From TTA-H9 sp002071415 (lineage in GTDB: Bacteria; Bacteroidota; Bacteroidia; Bacteroidales; TTA-H9): 64,000 nucleotides of DNA. Positions 9,090 through 17,913 of the stretch are shown in pieces (positions within the stretch are counted from its first letter, which is position 1; every line of letters begins with the position of its first letter). The position numbers and the translations under genes are program-made. The notes under the pieces are model-generated. The model saw nothing but the letters and a program-made list of their open reading frames with translations. It did no database searches and was not told the DNA's origin. The stretch spans positions 1 to 64,000 of the forward strand of contig DAONSX010000003.1 of assembly GCA_035411425.1 (NCBI GenBank), written 5' to 3'.

Positions 9090-10019
9090 ATGAACCATCG
9101 ACCCCACACGCATAACGCCCATACTCAGAATACCTCTCAGCAACGTCTGGGATTGACGATTGGTTTAAATTTGATGATTGCAATGGTGGAAGTGGTGGGA
9201 GGAATTATATCGGGTTCATTGGCCTTGATCTCCGACTCCGTTCATAACTTGGCCGATAGTGTATCGTTAATTATCAGTTATTTCGCCCTTAAATTATCTA
9301 AGAAGAAAGTTAGCCTTCGTAATACTTTTGGTTATCATCGTGCTGAAATTTTGGCCGCTTTCATTAATGCTACCATTTTAGCTGGCATCACACTATTTTT
9401 AATCGTTCAGGCTTTTATTCGATTCTTCCGCCCTGTACAAATTAAGGTCGATACCATGGGGATAGTTGCCCTTATAGGATTGGGAGCAAATTTAGCAGGC
9501 ATGATATTACTAAAGAAACCTTCTTCTCAAAGCCTGAACATTCGATCATCTTACCTTCATCTCGTTGGAGATACTCTTTCGTCGGTAGCAGTTATCATTG
9601 CAGCTCTGCTTATAGAGCTGACGAAACTCACTTTTATCGATCCCCTGATTACCATCATCATAAGCTTATATATCATCAAAGAAACATGGTCGGTTCTGCA
9701 ACGTTCTACTGATATTCTGATGATGGCTTCTCCTACGGATATCAATCTTCTGAAAATACAACGCGAGATCGAAAAAATGGAAGGCATAGACAATATCCAT
9801 CATGTGCATATCTGGCAGCTTGACGATAAAACCATCCATTTCGAAGCTCATTTAAGACTTGCGAAAAATCCTTCTATACATGAAGCCGATCAAATAAGAC
9901 AAAAAATCGAGAGATGGTTGATCGATAATAATAATATCCAGCATGTTACTCTTCAGATCGAACCATCCGAAACTGCGAATGCTTGCCCCTCGAATTCATT
10001 ATTAGGTTCAACGCATTGA
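9090..10019 (+). CDS. Cation diffusion facilitator (zinc/cobalt/cadmium efflux)
   Basis: 309 residues with about six membrane helices followed by a cytoplasmic CDF C-terminal domain. The metal-binding HxxxD pairs are visible in SDSVHNLADS (helix 2) and YLHLVGDTLSSVAVI (helix 5). The N-terminus MNHRPHTHNAHTQN is histidine-rich, as in ZitB/CzcD-like exporters. It should export divalent metal from the cytoplasm in exchange for protons. It begins a cluster with a membrane protein 7 bases downstream and a rhomboid protease. Confidence 0.93.
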   Translation: MNHRPHTHNAHTQNTSQQRLGLTIGLNLMIAMVEVVGGIISGSLALISDSVHNLADSVSLIISYFALKLSKKKVSLRNTFGYHRAEILAAFINATILAGITLFLIVQAFIRFFRPVQIKVDTMGIVALIGLGANLAGMILLKKPSSQSLNIRSSYLHLVGDTLSSVAVIIAALLIELTKLTFIDPLITIIISLYIIKETWSVLQRSTDILMMASPTDINLLKIQREIEKMEGIDNIHHVHIWQLDDKTIHFEAHLRLAKNPSIHEADQIRQKIERWLIDNNNIQHVTLQIEPSETANACPSNSLLGSTH

Positions 10020-10026
10020 ATACATT

Positions 10027-10854
10027 ATGAAAAAAAACTCGAAGTCGAAAAATGCCCTTCTCTGGATTATCTCTTTCATTATAATGACGGCTGCCTCTGT
10101 ATATCAACGTCTTACAGGGCCAACTCATCCAGTACAGGCCAAAATAGAAATAGAAGGAACTTCTTATCTCTTCAAATTAATCCGTAGTCATGGAAGTAAG
10201 GCTGATGCTAGGATAGTTCTTTCAATTCCCGATACATCCATTCATGGCATAATAGCATATAAGAAGATCAATGCCACAGAAACATGGGAAAATGATAGTT
10301 TAGTGAGGTTGGGAAAGGATTTGGTGGGATACATGCCCCATCAGCCTCCTGCAGGGAAACTCGAATACGACGTTATTCTAATGAAAAACAATGGCATATA
10401 CCATTTAACCCCAAAGCCTGTTACGATAAGATTCAAGGGAGATGTTCCTCCCTTTATACTTATTCCTCATATTCTGCTGATGTTTGCTGCCATGCTCTTA
10501 TCACTACGAGCCGGCCTGGAAGCTCTGGTGAAAGGGAACAATACCTACAGACTGGCTTTGCTATCGACCATACTCTTAACAATAGGAGGATTAGTATTTG
10601 GCCCCCTGGTTCAAAAATTTGCTTTTGGTCAATTCTGGACAGGCTGGCCAATCGGGAATGACCTCACCGACAACAAGACGATTGCAGCGATTATATTCTG
10701 GCTTATTGCCACCCTGCAATTAAAAAAAGATTCTTCGAACAGATTATGGCCCATACTCGCTTCAATTTTCACTTTCTTCATATTTTTTATCCCGCACAGC
10801 CTTTGGGGTTCTCAATTTGATTATAGAACTGGACAAATTAAGACAGGTAAATAA
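10027..10854 (+). CDS. Conserved multi-pass membrane protein of unknown function
   Basis: 275 residues. There is one N-terminal membrane segment, then a soluble beta-rich domain of about 110 residues (about 35-145), then four hydrophobic helices. The segment FAFGQFWTGWPIGNDLTDNKT between helices is strongly conserved-looking and polar. The arrangement, an extracytoplasmic beta domain followed by a membrane bundle, does not match a function I can name. It is 7 bases downstream of the CDF exporter and 16 bases upstream of the rhomboid gene, so the three are probably co-transcribed. Confidence 0.7.
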   Translation: MKKNSKSKNALLWIISFIIMTAASVYQRLTGPTHPVQAKIEIEGTSYLFKLIRSHGSKADARIVLSIPDTSIHGIIAYKKINATETWENDSLVRLGKDLVGYMPHQPPAGKLEYDVILMKNNGIYHLTPKPVTIRFKGDVPPFILIPHILLMFAAMLLSLRAGLEALVKGNNTYRLALLSTILLTIGGLVFGPLVQKFAFGQFWTGWPIGNDLTDNKTIAAIIFWLIATLQLKKDSSNRLWPILASIFTFFIFFIPHSLWGSQFDYRTGQIKTGK

Positions 10855-10870
10855 ATCTTCGGCAGAACTT

Positions 10871-11494
10871 ATGCAGATGACCATTATCATTATAGCAATT
10901 ACCACCCCAATTTCCATTATGGCCTTTTATCGACCAAAATTTATGGACATGTTGAAATTCAATGCATTTCATATTTATGAGGCAAACGAAGGGTGGCGCT
11001 TTATAACTTACGGCCTTGTCCATGCAAACTGGCTACACCTAATTATAAATATGTATGTTTTGTATAATTTTGGATTACTGGTTGAGAGCTATTTTGGATA
11101 TTTTTTTGGAGGAAAGGCTTCCTATTATTATCTCATGCTATATTTGGGTGGATTAGCCATATCAGTTGTATCGGCCTATCAAAAGAATAAGGGAAATATT
11201 TTTTACAACGCAGTAGGTGCAAGTGGTGCCATAAGTGGAATCATTTTTTCGGCTATCATCTTTAATCCTTTTATGTCTTTGCGTTTCATATTTATTCCAA
11301 TAAGCTTTCCAGCCATATTGTTTGGTGCAGCTTATTTGATTTATTCATGGTTTATGTCGAAGAAAGGAGATAGCCAGATAGGGCATGATGCTCATTTTTG
11401 GGGAGGAGTTTATGGAATTGTCTTTACGATAGTACTTAAACCGGCTTTAGCAATAAATCTTTTCGAACAACTGACTCGTATTTTTCAGAATTAA
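10871..11494 (+). CDS. Rhomboid-family intramembrane serine protease
   Basis: About 207 residues from the ATG at 10871. An in-frame TTG at 10817 would overlap the previous gene and lacks support. It has six predicted membrane helices. The catalytic serine is in VGASGAISG (GxSG) and the catalytic histidine in GHDAHFWGGVYG. The helix 2 motif HANWLHLIINMYVLYNFG supplies the oxyanion HxxxN residues. Substrates are unknown; rhomboids cleave membrane proteins within the bilayer. Confidence 0.9.
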   Translation: MQMTIIIIAITTPISIMAFYRPKFMDMLKFNAFHIYEANEGWRFITYGLVHANWLHLIINMYVLYNFGLLVESYFGYFFGGKASYYYLMLYLGGLAISVVSAYQKNKGNIFYNAVGASGAISGIIFSAIIFNPFMSLRFIFIPISFPAILFGAAYLIYSWFMSKKGDSQIGHDAHFWGGVYGIVFTIVLKPALAINLFEQLTRIFQN

Positions 11495-11548
11495 GAGAGA
11501 TTTTCGTAATCTTGCAAAGTAGCCGAATCTATCGAAATTTATTTTCGT

Positions 11549-12256
11549 ATGAAAAAAAATCTTTCGACCTTATTTTTGCTTTTATGCATATTATTACTAC
11601 CTATTTTGAGCATGTCTCAAAAATTTGGGCTAAAAGCTGGATATAATTTTTCGAGTCTTGGCTATGATGGATTGGGTAAGGATATTTATTCGAATACAAG
11701 TGATATAAGGACTTCTACGACTTTTGGAGGATATATCAACTGCAAACTCATTCCATTGGTTTCTTTTCAGATAGAATGTAACTACGAACCTAAAGGGATA
11801 AAGTATGGAACTCCTCCCCTGCCATATATCAATGCCAGTTTTGATGGAATTTACAACGAACATTTTGATTATCTTTGCATTCCTTTACTTTTACGAATCA
11901 ACCTTATTGCCTTTCAAATTGAAGCCGGGCCTTATTTTGGCTTTTTATTAAAGGCAGAAGAAACAAAGAAGGGCTTTCAAAAGACACCCGGTGCTCAAGG
12001 CGAATGGATCGAAGAGCATTTCGACGAAGTATATGATTTAAAGTCCAATACAAAAGAAACTGATATGGGTCTAACTGCTGGGATGGGGGTTTCTTATTCC
12101 ATTGGTCCTATGCAGATTTTAGGAGGAGCAAGATACAATTATGGTTTTACTAATATACTGAAAGAACCCATTTTGAACGATAAGGAAGAAGTTTGGATCG
12201 ACAAGAAGAATAACCGCAACTTTAATCTCTACATAGGATTAGGCTTAGCTCTCTAG
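11549..12256 (+). CDS. Outer membrane beta-barrel protein (PorT-like family)
   Basis: 235 residues. A signal peptide (MKKNLSTLFLLLCILLLPILSMSQ) is followed by KFGLKAGYNFSSLGYDG, the typical beginning of the PorT-like / outer membrane beta-barrel domain of Bacteroidota. Alternating hydrophobic strands run to the C-terminus, which ends NFNLYIGLGLAL. The role may be structural or in transport; family members near T9SS genes assist secretion, but no such neighbours are seen here. A terminator follows at 12392-12427. Confidence 0.8.
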   Translation: MKKNLSTLFLLLCILLLPILSMSQKFGLKAGYNFSSLGYDGLGKDIYSNTSDIRTSTTFGGYINCKLIPLVSFQIECNYEPKGIKYGTPPLPYINASFDGIYNEHFDYLCIPLLLRINLIAFQIEAGPYFGFLLKAEETKKGFQKTPGAQGEWIEEHFDEVYDLKSNTKETDMGLTAGMGVSYSIGPMQILGGARYNYGFTNILKEPILNDKEEVWIDKKNNRNFNLYIGLGLAL

Positions 12257-12391
12257 AAAAATTCTAACTCATTAGATTAAATAAAAATAAATATAAAGGT
12301 TTCCCCGAAGAAATCTAATATCAAAAGTTTCTATGATTTTCCCAGGGTATGAATTGGGATAAAATAATACAAGTTGTTTATGTGGTTATAG

Positions 12392-12427
12392 AAAAGGGAG
12401 GCTCGATGGAACCTCCCCTTTGTTTTT
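12392..12427 (+). terminator. Terminator between convergent beta-barrel and lipoprotein genes
   Basis: Stem AAAAGGGAGG / CCTCCCCTTT with one mismatch and an 11-base loop, followed by TGTTTTT. Its A-rich left arm makes it plausibly bidirectional, serving the convergent lipoprotein gene as well. Confidence 0.7.
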
Positions 12428-12452
12428 ACAGATTCTAAAGATGTATTAAGGA

Positions 12453-13370
12453 TTATTTTTGAATTTTAACCTCGAGGGTTATAGTCCGGTCGTTGCCAAC
12501 AGTACCAGCAATCTCCATTACTTTGAATAATCCCTTTTTACCCGGATTGGCTGAAGTAGTGGCTGTTTGGAAAGCTACGATATCGCCCACCTCAAGGAGA
12601 TTTGCTCTTGAATCGACAAGATTGGTAGCATTTTCAGCAATTAATGCATCATCATATTCGGTTACTGCATTCCAGTTAATACCACTAACCTTTTTAAAAC
12701 GTGTGGCATTTTTTACGGTCCAATTATCGAATATATTATTCCAGGCAATAGCAGCCTGATCGTCGTCGGTAGCGGCTATAGTCGCCTTGTTGGTTTCTCC
12801 GTAAAAGTAGAGAAAATCTACTTTATTCTGATTTAAAACAGCTTCGGCTTGTTTCATTACTTTATTATCGACTGAACTCCAAAAGCTTCCAATGGTAACA
12901 TTGAGTTGTCCACCCATCAAAATAGCGGTATAAATATTAACTACTGGTTGTGTTGTAATATTCAGAGCTACTGAATTACTCTGATTGTTTTTATCGGTAA
13001 TTTCGAAGGACCAGCGTTCGGTGCCGGCTTCGGTACGAGCCTGAATATTTCTTGTATAGGTAAAACTGCTCAAGTTGTTAAGAGTCGAATCGATTACAGT
13101 TTCGGGTACATTATTAAATGTACGAGTAACCTTGAATTTTACCAGCTTGGCGTTGCTGTTAGTATTCGCGGTGGCTGTAATCCCAACTTTCACGACAGTA
13201 CCGGCTGGAACAGTAACATCTGAGGAGGTGTAATCACCCCCACCAATAAAATTAATGGTAGGAGTTTTATCGAGGGGTTCTTCTTCTTCATCATCGGAAC
13301 AGGCTGTGAATAAATTGATTGTTCCTGCAAGTAAAACAAATAGGGCAATACCTTTGATGTTTATTTTCAT
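12453..13370 (-). CDS. Lipoprotein of unknown function
   Basis: 305 residues. The signal peptide ends in the lipobox FTAC, followed by SDDEEEEP, an acidic stretch of the kind used as a lipoprotein export signal in Bacteroidota. The first half (about residues 35-145) looks like an immunoglobulin-like beta sandwich (PTINFIGGGDYTSSDVTVPAGTVVKVGI). The second half, beginning near NIYTAILMGGQLNVTIGSFW, is mixed and reminiscent of other surface-lipoprotein domains in the phylum, but I cannot assign a function. A TACTTTTG -7 box lies upstream at 13401-13408 on the minus strand. Confidence 0.7.
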   Translation of the reverse strand: MKINIKGIALFVLLAGTINLFTACSDDEEEEPLDKTPTINFIGGGDYTSSDVTVPAGTVVKVGITATANTNSNAKLVKFKVTRTFNNVPETVIDSTLNNLSSFTYTRNIQARTEAGTERWSFEITDKNNQSNSVALNITTQPVVNIYTAILMGGQLNVTIGSFWSSVDNKVMKQAEAVLNQNKVDFLYFYGETNKATIAATDDDQAAIAWNNIFDNWTVKNATRFKKVSGINWNAVTEYDDALIAENATNLVDSRANLLEVGDIVAFQTATTSANPGKKGLFKVMEIAGTVGNDRTITLEVKIQK

Positions 13371-13454
13371 AGCAAATGTTTTTTAAGTTATTAATGGATG
13401 CAAAAGTACAAGAATCTTGCCATTATTTAAAAATGATATTGGCATAATTTTTTA

Positions 13455-13462
13455 TATCTTTG
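13455..13462 (+). promoter_or_regulatory. tmRNA promoter -7 box
   Basis: TATCTTTG matches TAnnTTTG, about 20 bases upstream of the mature tmRNA 5' end. No clear -33 TTTG is present at the usual distance. Confidence 0.55.
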
Positions 13463-13482
13463 CAATTGAAACGTTCATTGAC

Positions 13483-13852
13483 GGGGCTGATTGGTTTTGA
13501 CAGCATGACGGTGGAACTGTAAGCATGCCGGGCGTTAGGGAAAGGCCCGTATAAAAACTACCCTGATGCCAATAAATGGCAACAATTATAACTACGCAAT
13601 GGCTGCTTAATCTATACGATTAAGTGCTGTGCTGTCCTCCAGGAAGCTTTGCCTTGCAGCGTTCTGGTAAGGGCATCGTAAATGCGGGGCTGCGTGAGGT
13701 TTTGTCCCGAAACCTTGCTAAGACAATAGGGACTCAGGAATCTGGCGGATGTGTCCCTGCTTTGCCAGAGTCCGAATCATCAACAGGGAATAAGCATGTA
13801 GAAAGCAGTTGTGCTGCATGTTTGGACCGGAGTTCGACTCTCCGCAGCTCCA
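13483..13852 (+). ncRNA. ssrA: Transfer-messenger RNA (tmRNA)
   Basis: The 5' end GGGGCTGATTGGTTTTGACA and the 3' end GGAGTTCGACTCTCCGCAGCTCC are diagnostic of tmRNA. The acceptor stem pairs GGGGCTG (13483-13489) with CAGCTCC (13845-13851) through one G-U pair. The reading frame for the proteolysis tag is at 13578-13610: GGC AAC AAT TAT AAC TAC GCA ATG GCT GCT TAA, giving the tag GNNYNYAMAA after the tRNA-borne alanine. The 3' terminal CCA is not encoded (the DNA reads A-CAC). It rescues stalled ribosomes together with SmpB. Confidence 0.97.
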
Positions 13853-13873
13853 CACAAAATCATAAATAAAAAT

Positions 13874-13908
13874 CGGGCGGTAGATAATCTATCGCCCGTT
13901 CTTCTTTC
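13874..13908 (+). terminator. tmRNA terminator
   Basis: CGGGCGGTAG and its complement form a 10-bp stem (with one G-U pair) ending at 13898, followed by TTCTTCTTT. It lies about 20 bases past the tmRNA 3' end. Confidence 0.75.
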
Positions 13909-13991
13909 CCTATCCTCTCTCACAGACTTGCCTTGTTTCTTCATGGAAGAATGAGCACACTATGGCTCCTTTATCCAACCATATAGAGCAT

Positions 13992-14135
13992 TCACTGCTG
14001 CTTATCTTCTTCTTTATAGTTTGGAAAATTATCTTCGTCATCATCAACGAGAGGTGCATGCCGAATTTCGTTTATCAATAATACGAAAAACAGCCCTACC
14101 ATTATAAAGAATGCTACAATGAGATATTTTAACAT
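13992..14135 (-). CDS. Small single-span membrane protein
   Basis: 47 residues from the ATG at 14135. It has one hydrophobic helix (YLIVAFFIMVGLFFVLLI) followed by an acidic, highly charged tail (DDDEDNFPNYKEEDKQQ). The start codon overlaps the end of the upstream gene by 7 bases, which suggests translational coupling. No function is recognised. It could be a membrane anchor or regulator of a partner protein. Confidence 0.5.
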   Translation of the reverse strand: MLKYLIVAFFIMVGLFFVLLINEIRHAPLVDDDEDNFPNYKEEDKQQ

Positions 14136-14473
14136 AATCGTCGAATAAATTCTTTTAATTGATTTACCTCCTGCTGTGAACAAATCAATCTAATTTCTCT
14201 CTTTTCTGTTTCTAAATTGCTCTTCATCCCCTTCAGATCTTTCTTAATCGCAGTATATCCCCCCTCCACATTCGAATTATTAAATTCTTTCAAAAGTTTC
14301 TCAATCTCAAGGTGTCTTTGCATAAGATAATTATATTTGAAACGAAATGTGCTCAAAGCTTGTGCCGAATCATCAAACATAAAGTGGTACAATGAGTTAT
14401 AAAATATTTCGTATTGATCACCTCTTAAACATTCTCCATTTTTAAATAGCATTAAAAATAGTTTTATTTTCAA
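14129..14473 (-). CDS. Small helical protein of unknown function
   Basis: 114 residues, mostly helical, with a charged coiled-coil-like stretch from about residue 45 to 95 (QRHLEIEKLLKEFNN, MKSNLETEKREIRL). It has no signal peptide, and no family was recognised. It overlaps the small membrane protein gene by 7 bases and is probably co-expressed with it. The pair lies between tmRNA and metK in the metK orientation but is separated from metK by a terminator. Confidence 0.5.
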   Translation of the reverse strand: MKIKLFLMLFKNGECLRGDQYEIFYNSLYHFMFDDSAQALSTFRFKYNYLMQRHLEIEKLLKEFNNSNVEGGYTAIKKDLKGMKSNLETEKREIRLICSQQEVNQLKEFIRRLC

Positions 14474-14504
14474 CTTATTGATTTATAATATAATTAACAG
14501 TATA

Positions 14505-14548
14505 AGAAAATAAAAATCCGGAAACGGATACATTATCTGATTCCGGAT
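14505..14548 (-). terminator. metK terminator
   Basis: ATCCGGAA (14516-14523) pairs with TTCCGGAT (14541-14548). An A-rich run lies to the left, which is a T-run on the minus strand. It is 26 bases past the metK stop. Confidence 0.75.
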
Positions 14549-14573
14549 AATCAACAGAGATAATTTTCTGGGT

Positions 14574-15914
14574 TCAATCCAGATTGAATTCCTTTTTCAA
14601 TATATCTACATAATCGATTTTTTCCCAAGGGAAGAATTCTACCTTTTTAAAATATCTTTCTTTGCCATTTTCGGTTTTAACATAAGTGTGGTCGTTCTGA
14701 TAAAAAACTTCCACTTCCTGAGTATAGGGATCGCGGCCAAAATGGCCATAAGCGGCAGTGGGAAGGTAAATGGGATTTTTGAGTCCAAAGCGAGTAATAA
14801 TGGAATAAGGTCGCAAGTCGAATATTTCCAATACGATTCGTGCAAGTTCAGCATCGGTAAATATTTTTCCATCCTTATTTTTAGCTTTACATGTATTGAA
14901 TGTATTGATATACAATCCAATAGGCTCGGCAATCCCTATAGCATAAGCCACTTGTACCATCACTTCATCGCAAGCACCAGCAGCCACGAGGTTTTTGGCA
15001 ATATGCCGCATGGCATACGTTCCCGAACGATCCACCTTCGAAGGATCCTTACCCGAGAAGGCACCACCTCCATGTGCGCTTTTCCCGCCATAGGTATCCA
15101 CAATAATCTTCCTCCCAGTGAGTCCTGTATCTCCATGAGGACCTCCGATAATAAATTTTCCTGTAGGATTGACATAGAGCTTATAGCCGTTTTTGAATAA
15201 CTGATCCACCCGAGCGGGAATTGTTTCCCTTACCCTTGGAATCAGGATATTACGTACATCTTCGATGATTTTCTTCTGCATGCAATTTTCGGCTTCTCTT
15301 TTTGCATTGGGGCTCGAATTCTCAGGAATGATAAATTCGTCGTGTTGGGTTGAAAGAACGATAGTGTCGATTCGAACGGGTTGCCCTTCGTCATTGTATT
15401 CGATAGTTACCTGCGACTTAGCATCGGGGCGAAGGTAGGGCATTTCTTTACCTTCCCTTCGAAATGCTGCCAGTTGCTGTACAAGAATATGCGCCAGTTC
15501 AATTGGCATGGGCATATAATTGTCCATTTCCTTGCAAGCATAGCCAAACATCATTCCTTGGTCGCCAGCACCCTGCTCAAGTGGGTTTGATTTGGCTACT
15601 CCCTGAAAAATATCAGGTGATTGCTCATGAATTGCACTAATCACTCCGCAAGAGTCGGAATCAAAACGGTACTCGGCTTTGGTATATCCCAAACGGCGAA
15701 TAGTTTGCCGTGCTATCTCCTGGACATCCACATAACCCGAGGTTTTTACTTCGCCTCCCACCACTACCAAACCGGTAGTTACAAAGGTTTCGACGGCAAC
15801 TTTCGAATCGGGATCCCAACGTAAAAATTCATCGAGCAATGCATCCGAAATTTGATCGGCTACCTTATCGGGATGGCCTTCTGACACTGATTCTGAAGTA
15901 AATAAATATCCCAT
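14574..15914 (-). CDS. metK: S-adenosylmethionine synthetase
   Basis: 446 residues. It makes SAM from methionine and ATP in the cytoplasm. Visible signatures are [13 protein letters not shown] near the N-terminus, [12 protein letters not shown] around residue 120, and [16 protein letters not shown], the glycine-rich phosphate loop, around residue 285. The length is slightly above the usual 385-430 and fits the Bacteroidota form. It is transcribed alone from a promoter around 16046-16053. I looked for a SAM riboswitch in the leader of about 120 bases and did not see one. Confidence 0.97.
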   Translation of the reverse strand: MGYLFTSESVSEGHPDKVADQISDALLDEFLRWDPDSKVAVETFVTTGLVVVGGEVKTSGYVDVQEIARQTIRRLGYTKAEYRFDSDSCGVISAIHEQSPDIFQGVAKSNPLEQGAGDQGMMFGYACKEMDNYMPMPIELAHILVQQLAAFRREGKEMPYLRPDAKSQVTIEYNDEGQPVRIDTIVLSTQHDEFIIPENSSPNAKREAENCMQKKIIEDVRNILIPRVRETIPARVDQLFKNGYKLYVNPTGKFIIGGPHGDTGLTGRKIIVDTYGGKSAHGGGAFSGKDPSKVDRSGTYAMRHIAKNLVAAGACDEVMVQVAYAIGIAEPIGLYINTFNTCKAKNKDGKIFTDAELARIVLEIFDLRPYSIITRFGLKNPIYLPTAAYGHFGRDPYTQEVEVFYQNDHTYVKTENGKERYFKKVEFFPWEKIDYVDILKKEFNLD

Positions 15915-16234
15915 TATGTCTTTAATTTATTGGTTGAACATGTAAATGGGGAAATTGATTGAGAAGGAAAAAAATATTGTTTTAGCATTTTTTTCTGTGG
16001 TTGCAATCAATCAAATCTCTCCACTTGCTTTTAATAAATGAACTGCAAAAATAGAATAAATCTTTCGACAAAAAATATCCCAACCAAAGATTTTACTCTT
16101 TCTAAACATAAAATATTGATATATGGGGAAATATCCTATTCATCGAAAAAACACAAATTCAAAAGTTGTTGACTTGTGCTGTAACCCTGAAAAGAAAAGG
16201 GTGAATTTAAAATCATCTAACTAATGGATGAGAA
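15915..16234. other. Intergenic region upstream of metK
   Basis: About 320 bases without a gene. It contains the metK promoter -7 box and AT-rich DNA; no recognisable riboswitch or RNA gene was seen. Confidence 0.6.
16046..16053 (-). promoter_or_regulatory. metK promoter -7 box
   Basis: On the minus strand this reads TATTTTTG followed by C, a match to TAnnTTTG. The implied 5' leader is about 125 bases. The -33 element is weak: TTTG is present but only 15 bases away. Confidence 0.5.
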
Positions 16235-17143
16235 TTACTTTTGGGTAATTTCATGAAATATTTCTTCGAGACTCTTTTCGCTCTGTTGCAATGATAACAC
16301 CGTAAAATGATGATCGACGGCAAACTTGAACAGTGCAGGCCGAATATCCGTATTGGGTTTCGCCTTTATTTCAAACACATTGTTTTCTTTTGCCTTCACC
16401 GCAATTACTCCATTGATTTGACGAATGAGGTGAATTTCGACTTTTCGGTCGAATCCGGCAAGGATCGTTTCACTGCTCGATACAAGATTCGACAGATTAG
16501 CCGTAAGATCATCGGCTACAATTTTGCCTTTGTTGATGATGATGACCCTCTGGCATAATGCTTCCACCTCCTGCATGATGTGTGTGGAAAAGATGATGGT
16601 TTTATTGGCGCTTGCCTTTTTAATGACTTCCCTGATTTCGATAATTTGATTAGGATCGAGGCCTGAAGTAGGTTCATCCAGGATTAAGACTTCAGGGTCG
16701 GGAATCAAAGCTTGTGCCAGTCCAACTCTCTGCCGGAAACCTTTCGACAATTTTCCAATAGTCTTCGAAATTTCGGGTTCGAGCCCTGTTAAATCAATAA
16801 TTTCCTCAATGCGTTTCTTTGGTAAAGAGACTTTATACAAGCCGGCAATAAATTCAAGATATTCACGAATATACATATCGGGGTACAAAGGATTGTTTTC
16901 GGGCAGATAACCAAGCATCTTTCGCACTGCAACCGGATTTTCCATAGTATTTATTCCATTGACCAAAACTCGACCTTCGGTAGGAGGAATAAAACAGGTA
17001 ATGATTCGCATCAACGTAGTTTTTCCGGCCCCATTAGGACCAAGCAGGCCAGTAATCTGACCCTTTTCTACCTGAAAAGAAACATCATCAAGGACTCTTT
17101 GCGAGCCATAAATCTTTGTAACCCGATCTACCTTTACTGACAT
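16235..17143 (-). CDS. gldA: ABC transporter ATP-binding protein, GldA type
   Basis: 302 residues. Walker A is GLLGPNGAGKTT, the signature motif LSKGFRQRVGLAQAL, Walker B EVLILDEPTSGLD, and the switch histidine is in IIFSTHIMQEV. The start VKVDRVTKIYGSQRVLDDVSF and the C-terminal extension of about 80 residues match GldA, the ATPase of the GldA-GldF-GldG ABC complex of Bacteroidota. The permease genes gldF and gldG are not adjacent. Many non-gliding members carry gldA, so it does not prove gliding. A TGAAACGTTTCA palindrome lies 39 bases upstream of the start, at 17182-17193. Confidence 0.85.
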   Translation of the reverse strand: MSVKVDRVTKIYGSQRVLDDVSFQVEKGQITGLLGPNGAGKTTLMRIITCFIPPTEGRVLVNGINTMENPVAVRKMLGYLPENNPLYPDMYIREYLEFIAGLYKVSLPKKRIEEIIDLTGLEPEISKTIGKLSKGFRQRVGLAQALIPDPEVLILDEPTSGLDPNQIIEIREVIKKASANKTIIFSTHIMQEVEALCQRVIIINKGKIVADDLTANLSNLVSSSETILAGFDRKVEIHLIRQINGVIAVKAKENNVFEIKAKPNTDIRPALFKFAVDHHFTVLSLQQSEKSLEEIFHEITQK

Positions 17144-17738
17144 AATTTGCCAATTTCTAACAATACGAAAGCAAAATTAAGTGAAACGTTTCAGATGGAA
17201 TAGGATCAAATCTTTATCAAACTGTCTATCGCCATGTAAAAACCAACAAAGGCGAAACTTCTTTCAGCATTTAACCATATTAAGGATAACTGTTCCACGA
17301 GGTGTGGAATACATCCTTCAGGTTCGGCTCCAAAATTCAAATCCATACATTTTACGGCAGAAAAATACCCGTCGAGTAATCTCAAGCGAATAGCCCAGCT
17401 TGAATACTTGAATAAATGATTGATCCTTTATTCGTTAAAAACAGATAAGCCCTCGGCAATTATTATTCAAAACTTTGTTTGCTTCTGAACAATAATGAAA
17501 TACAACTTGTTAAAAATCAATGGATAACGGATCTTCCCAATCGACTTGATTTCATATAAGTGGAATTTGTGAAACTGAAGGGACAAAAATCATCCTCACA
17601 ACGAATAAGGCATGTTCCTAGTATAAATAATAAGGAAATTAAATACGCCAGGGGCCAATTCCCTTACACTGCTTATCCGTCCACATTGTCTATAGGAAGT
17701 TACTTGATAGAGTGCTAAACATTTTATTCTATTTATTA

Positions 17739-17746
17739 TAACTTTG
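17739..17746 (+). promoter_or_regulatory. Distal rplM promoter candidate
   Basis: TAACTTTG followed by CAC matches the -7 consensus. If used, the transcript would have a leader of about 165 bases before rplM. No -33 TTTG is seen at 20 bases, so support is moderate. Confidence 0.4.
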
Positions 17747-17835
17747 CACATCACTTACAGTGTATTAACAAAACAAATTAATAGGCGGATTACCAGACCT
17801 GCAACAATATTTATAAAAAAATTTGAGAGTATAGG

Positions 17836-17867
17836 TTTGTTTAATAAGAAATATTGCCATACCTTTG
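17836..17867 (+). promoter_or_regulatory. Main promoter of the rplM-rpsI operon
   Basis: TTTG (17836-17839), 20 bases, then TACCTTTG (17860-17867), followed by CACC. Both elements and the spacing match the Bacteroidota primary-sigma consensus. The start codon is 46 bases further on. Confidence 0.8.
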
Positions 17868-17913
17868 CACCCCATTTTTAAGCTTTTCAAAGTATAAGAA
17901 AATGAACTCATCG

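Larger units (their letters stand above)
17144..17913. other. Long intergenic region between gldA and rplM
   Basis: About 770 bases with no credible protein gene. It contains a 12-bp palindrome (17182-17193), two -7 boxes for rplM (17739-17746 and 17860-17867) about 120 bases apart, and otherwise unremarkable AT-rich sequence. An untranslated leader or small RNA between the two promoters is possible. Confidence 0.6.

Noticed and set aside
13624..13869. 81-residue open frame within tmRNA
   Set aside because: It lies inside the tmRNA gene; apart from the short tag frame the RNA is not translated.
14688..15200. 170-residue open frame antisense to metK
   Set aside because: A shadow of a highly conserved gene on the other strand; no independent coding or start signals.
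15915..16060. SAM riboswitch upstream of metK
   Set aside because: The leader is AT-rich and shows no recognisable SAM-I, SAM-II or related core or paired stems.
17182..17193. TGAAACGTTTCA palindrome upstream of gldA
   Set aside because: A perfect 12-mer, but there is no regulator nearby and no promoter relation; chance is possible in AT-rich DNA. Not called as an operator.
17291..17312. parS-like sequence (TGTTCCAC...GTGTGGAATACA)
   Set aside because: The arms are not symmetrical and the spacing is wrong for the 16-bp parS palindrome, so it is not a credible ParB site.
17181..17393. 70-residue open frame between gldA and rplM
   Set aside because: No ribosome binding site, promoter or protein-like composition; the region is better explained as regulatory or empty.
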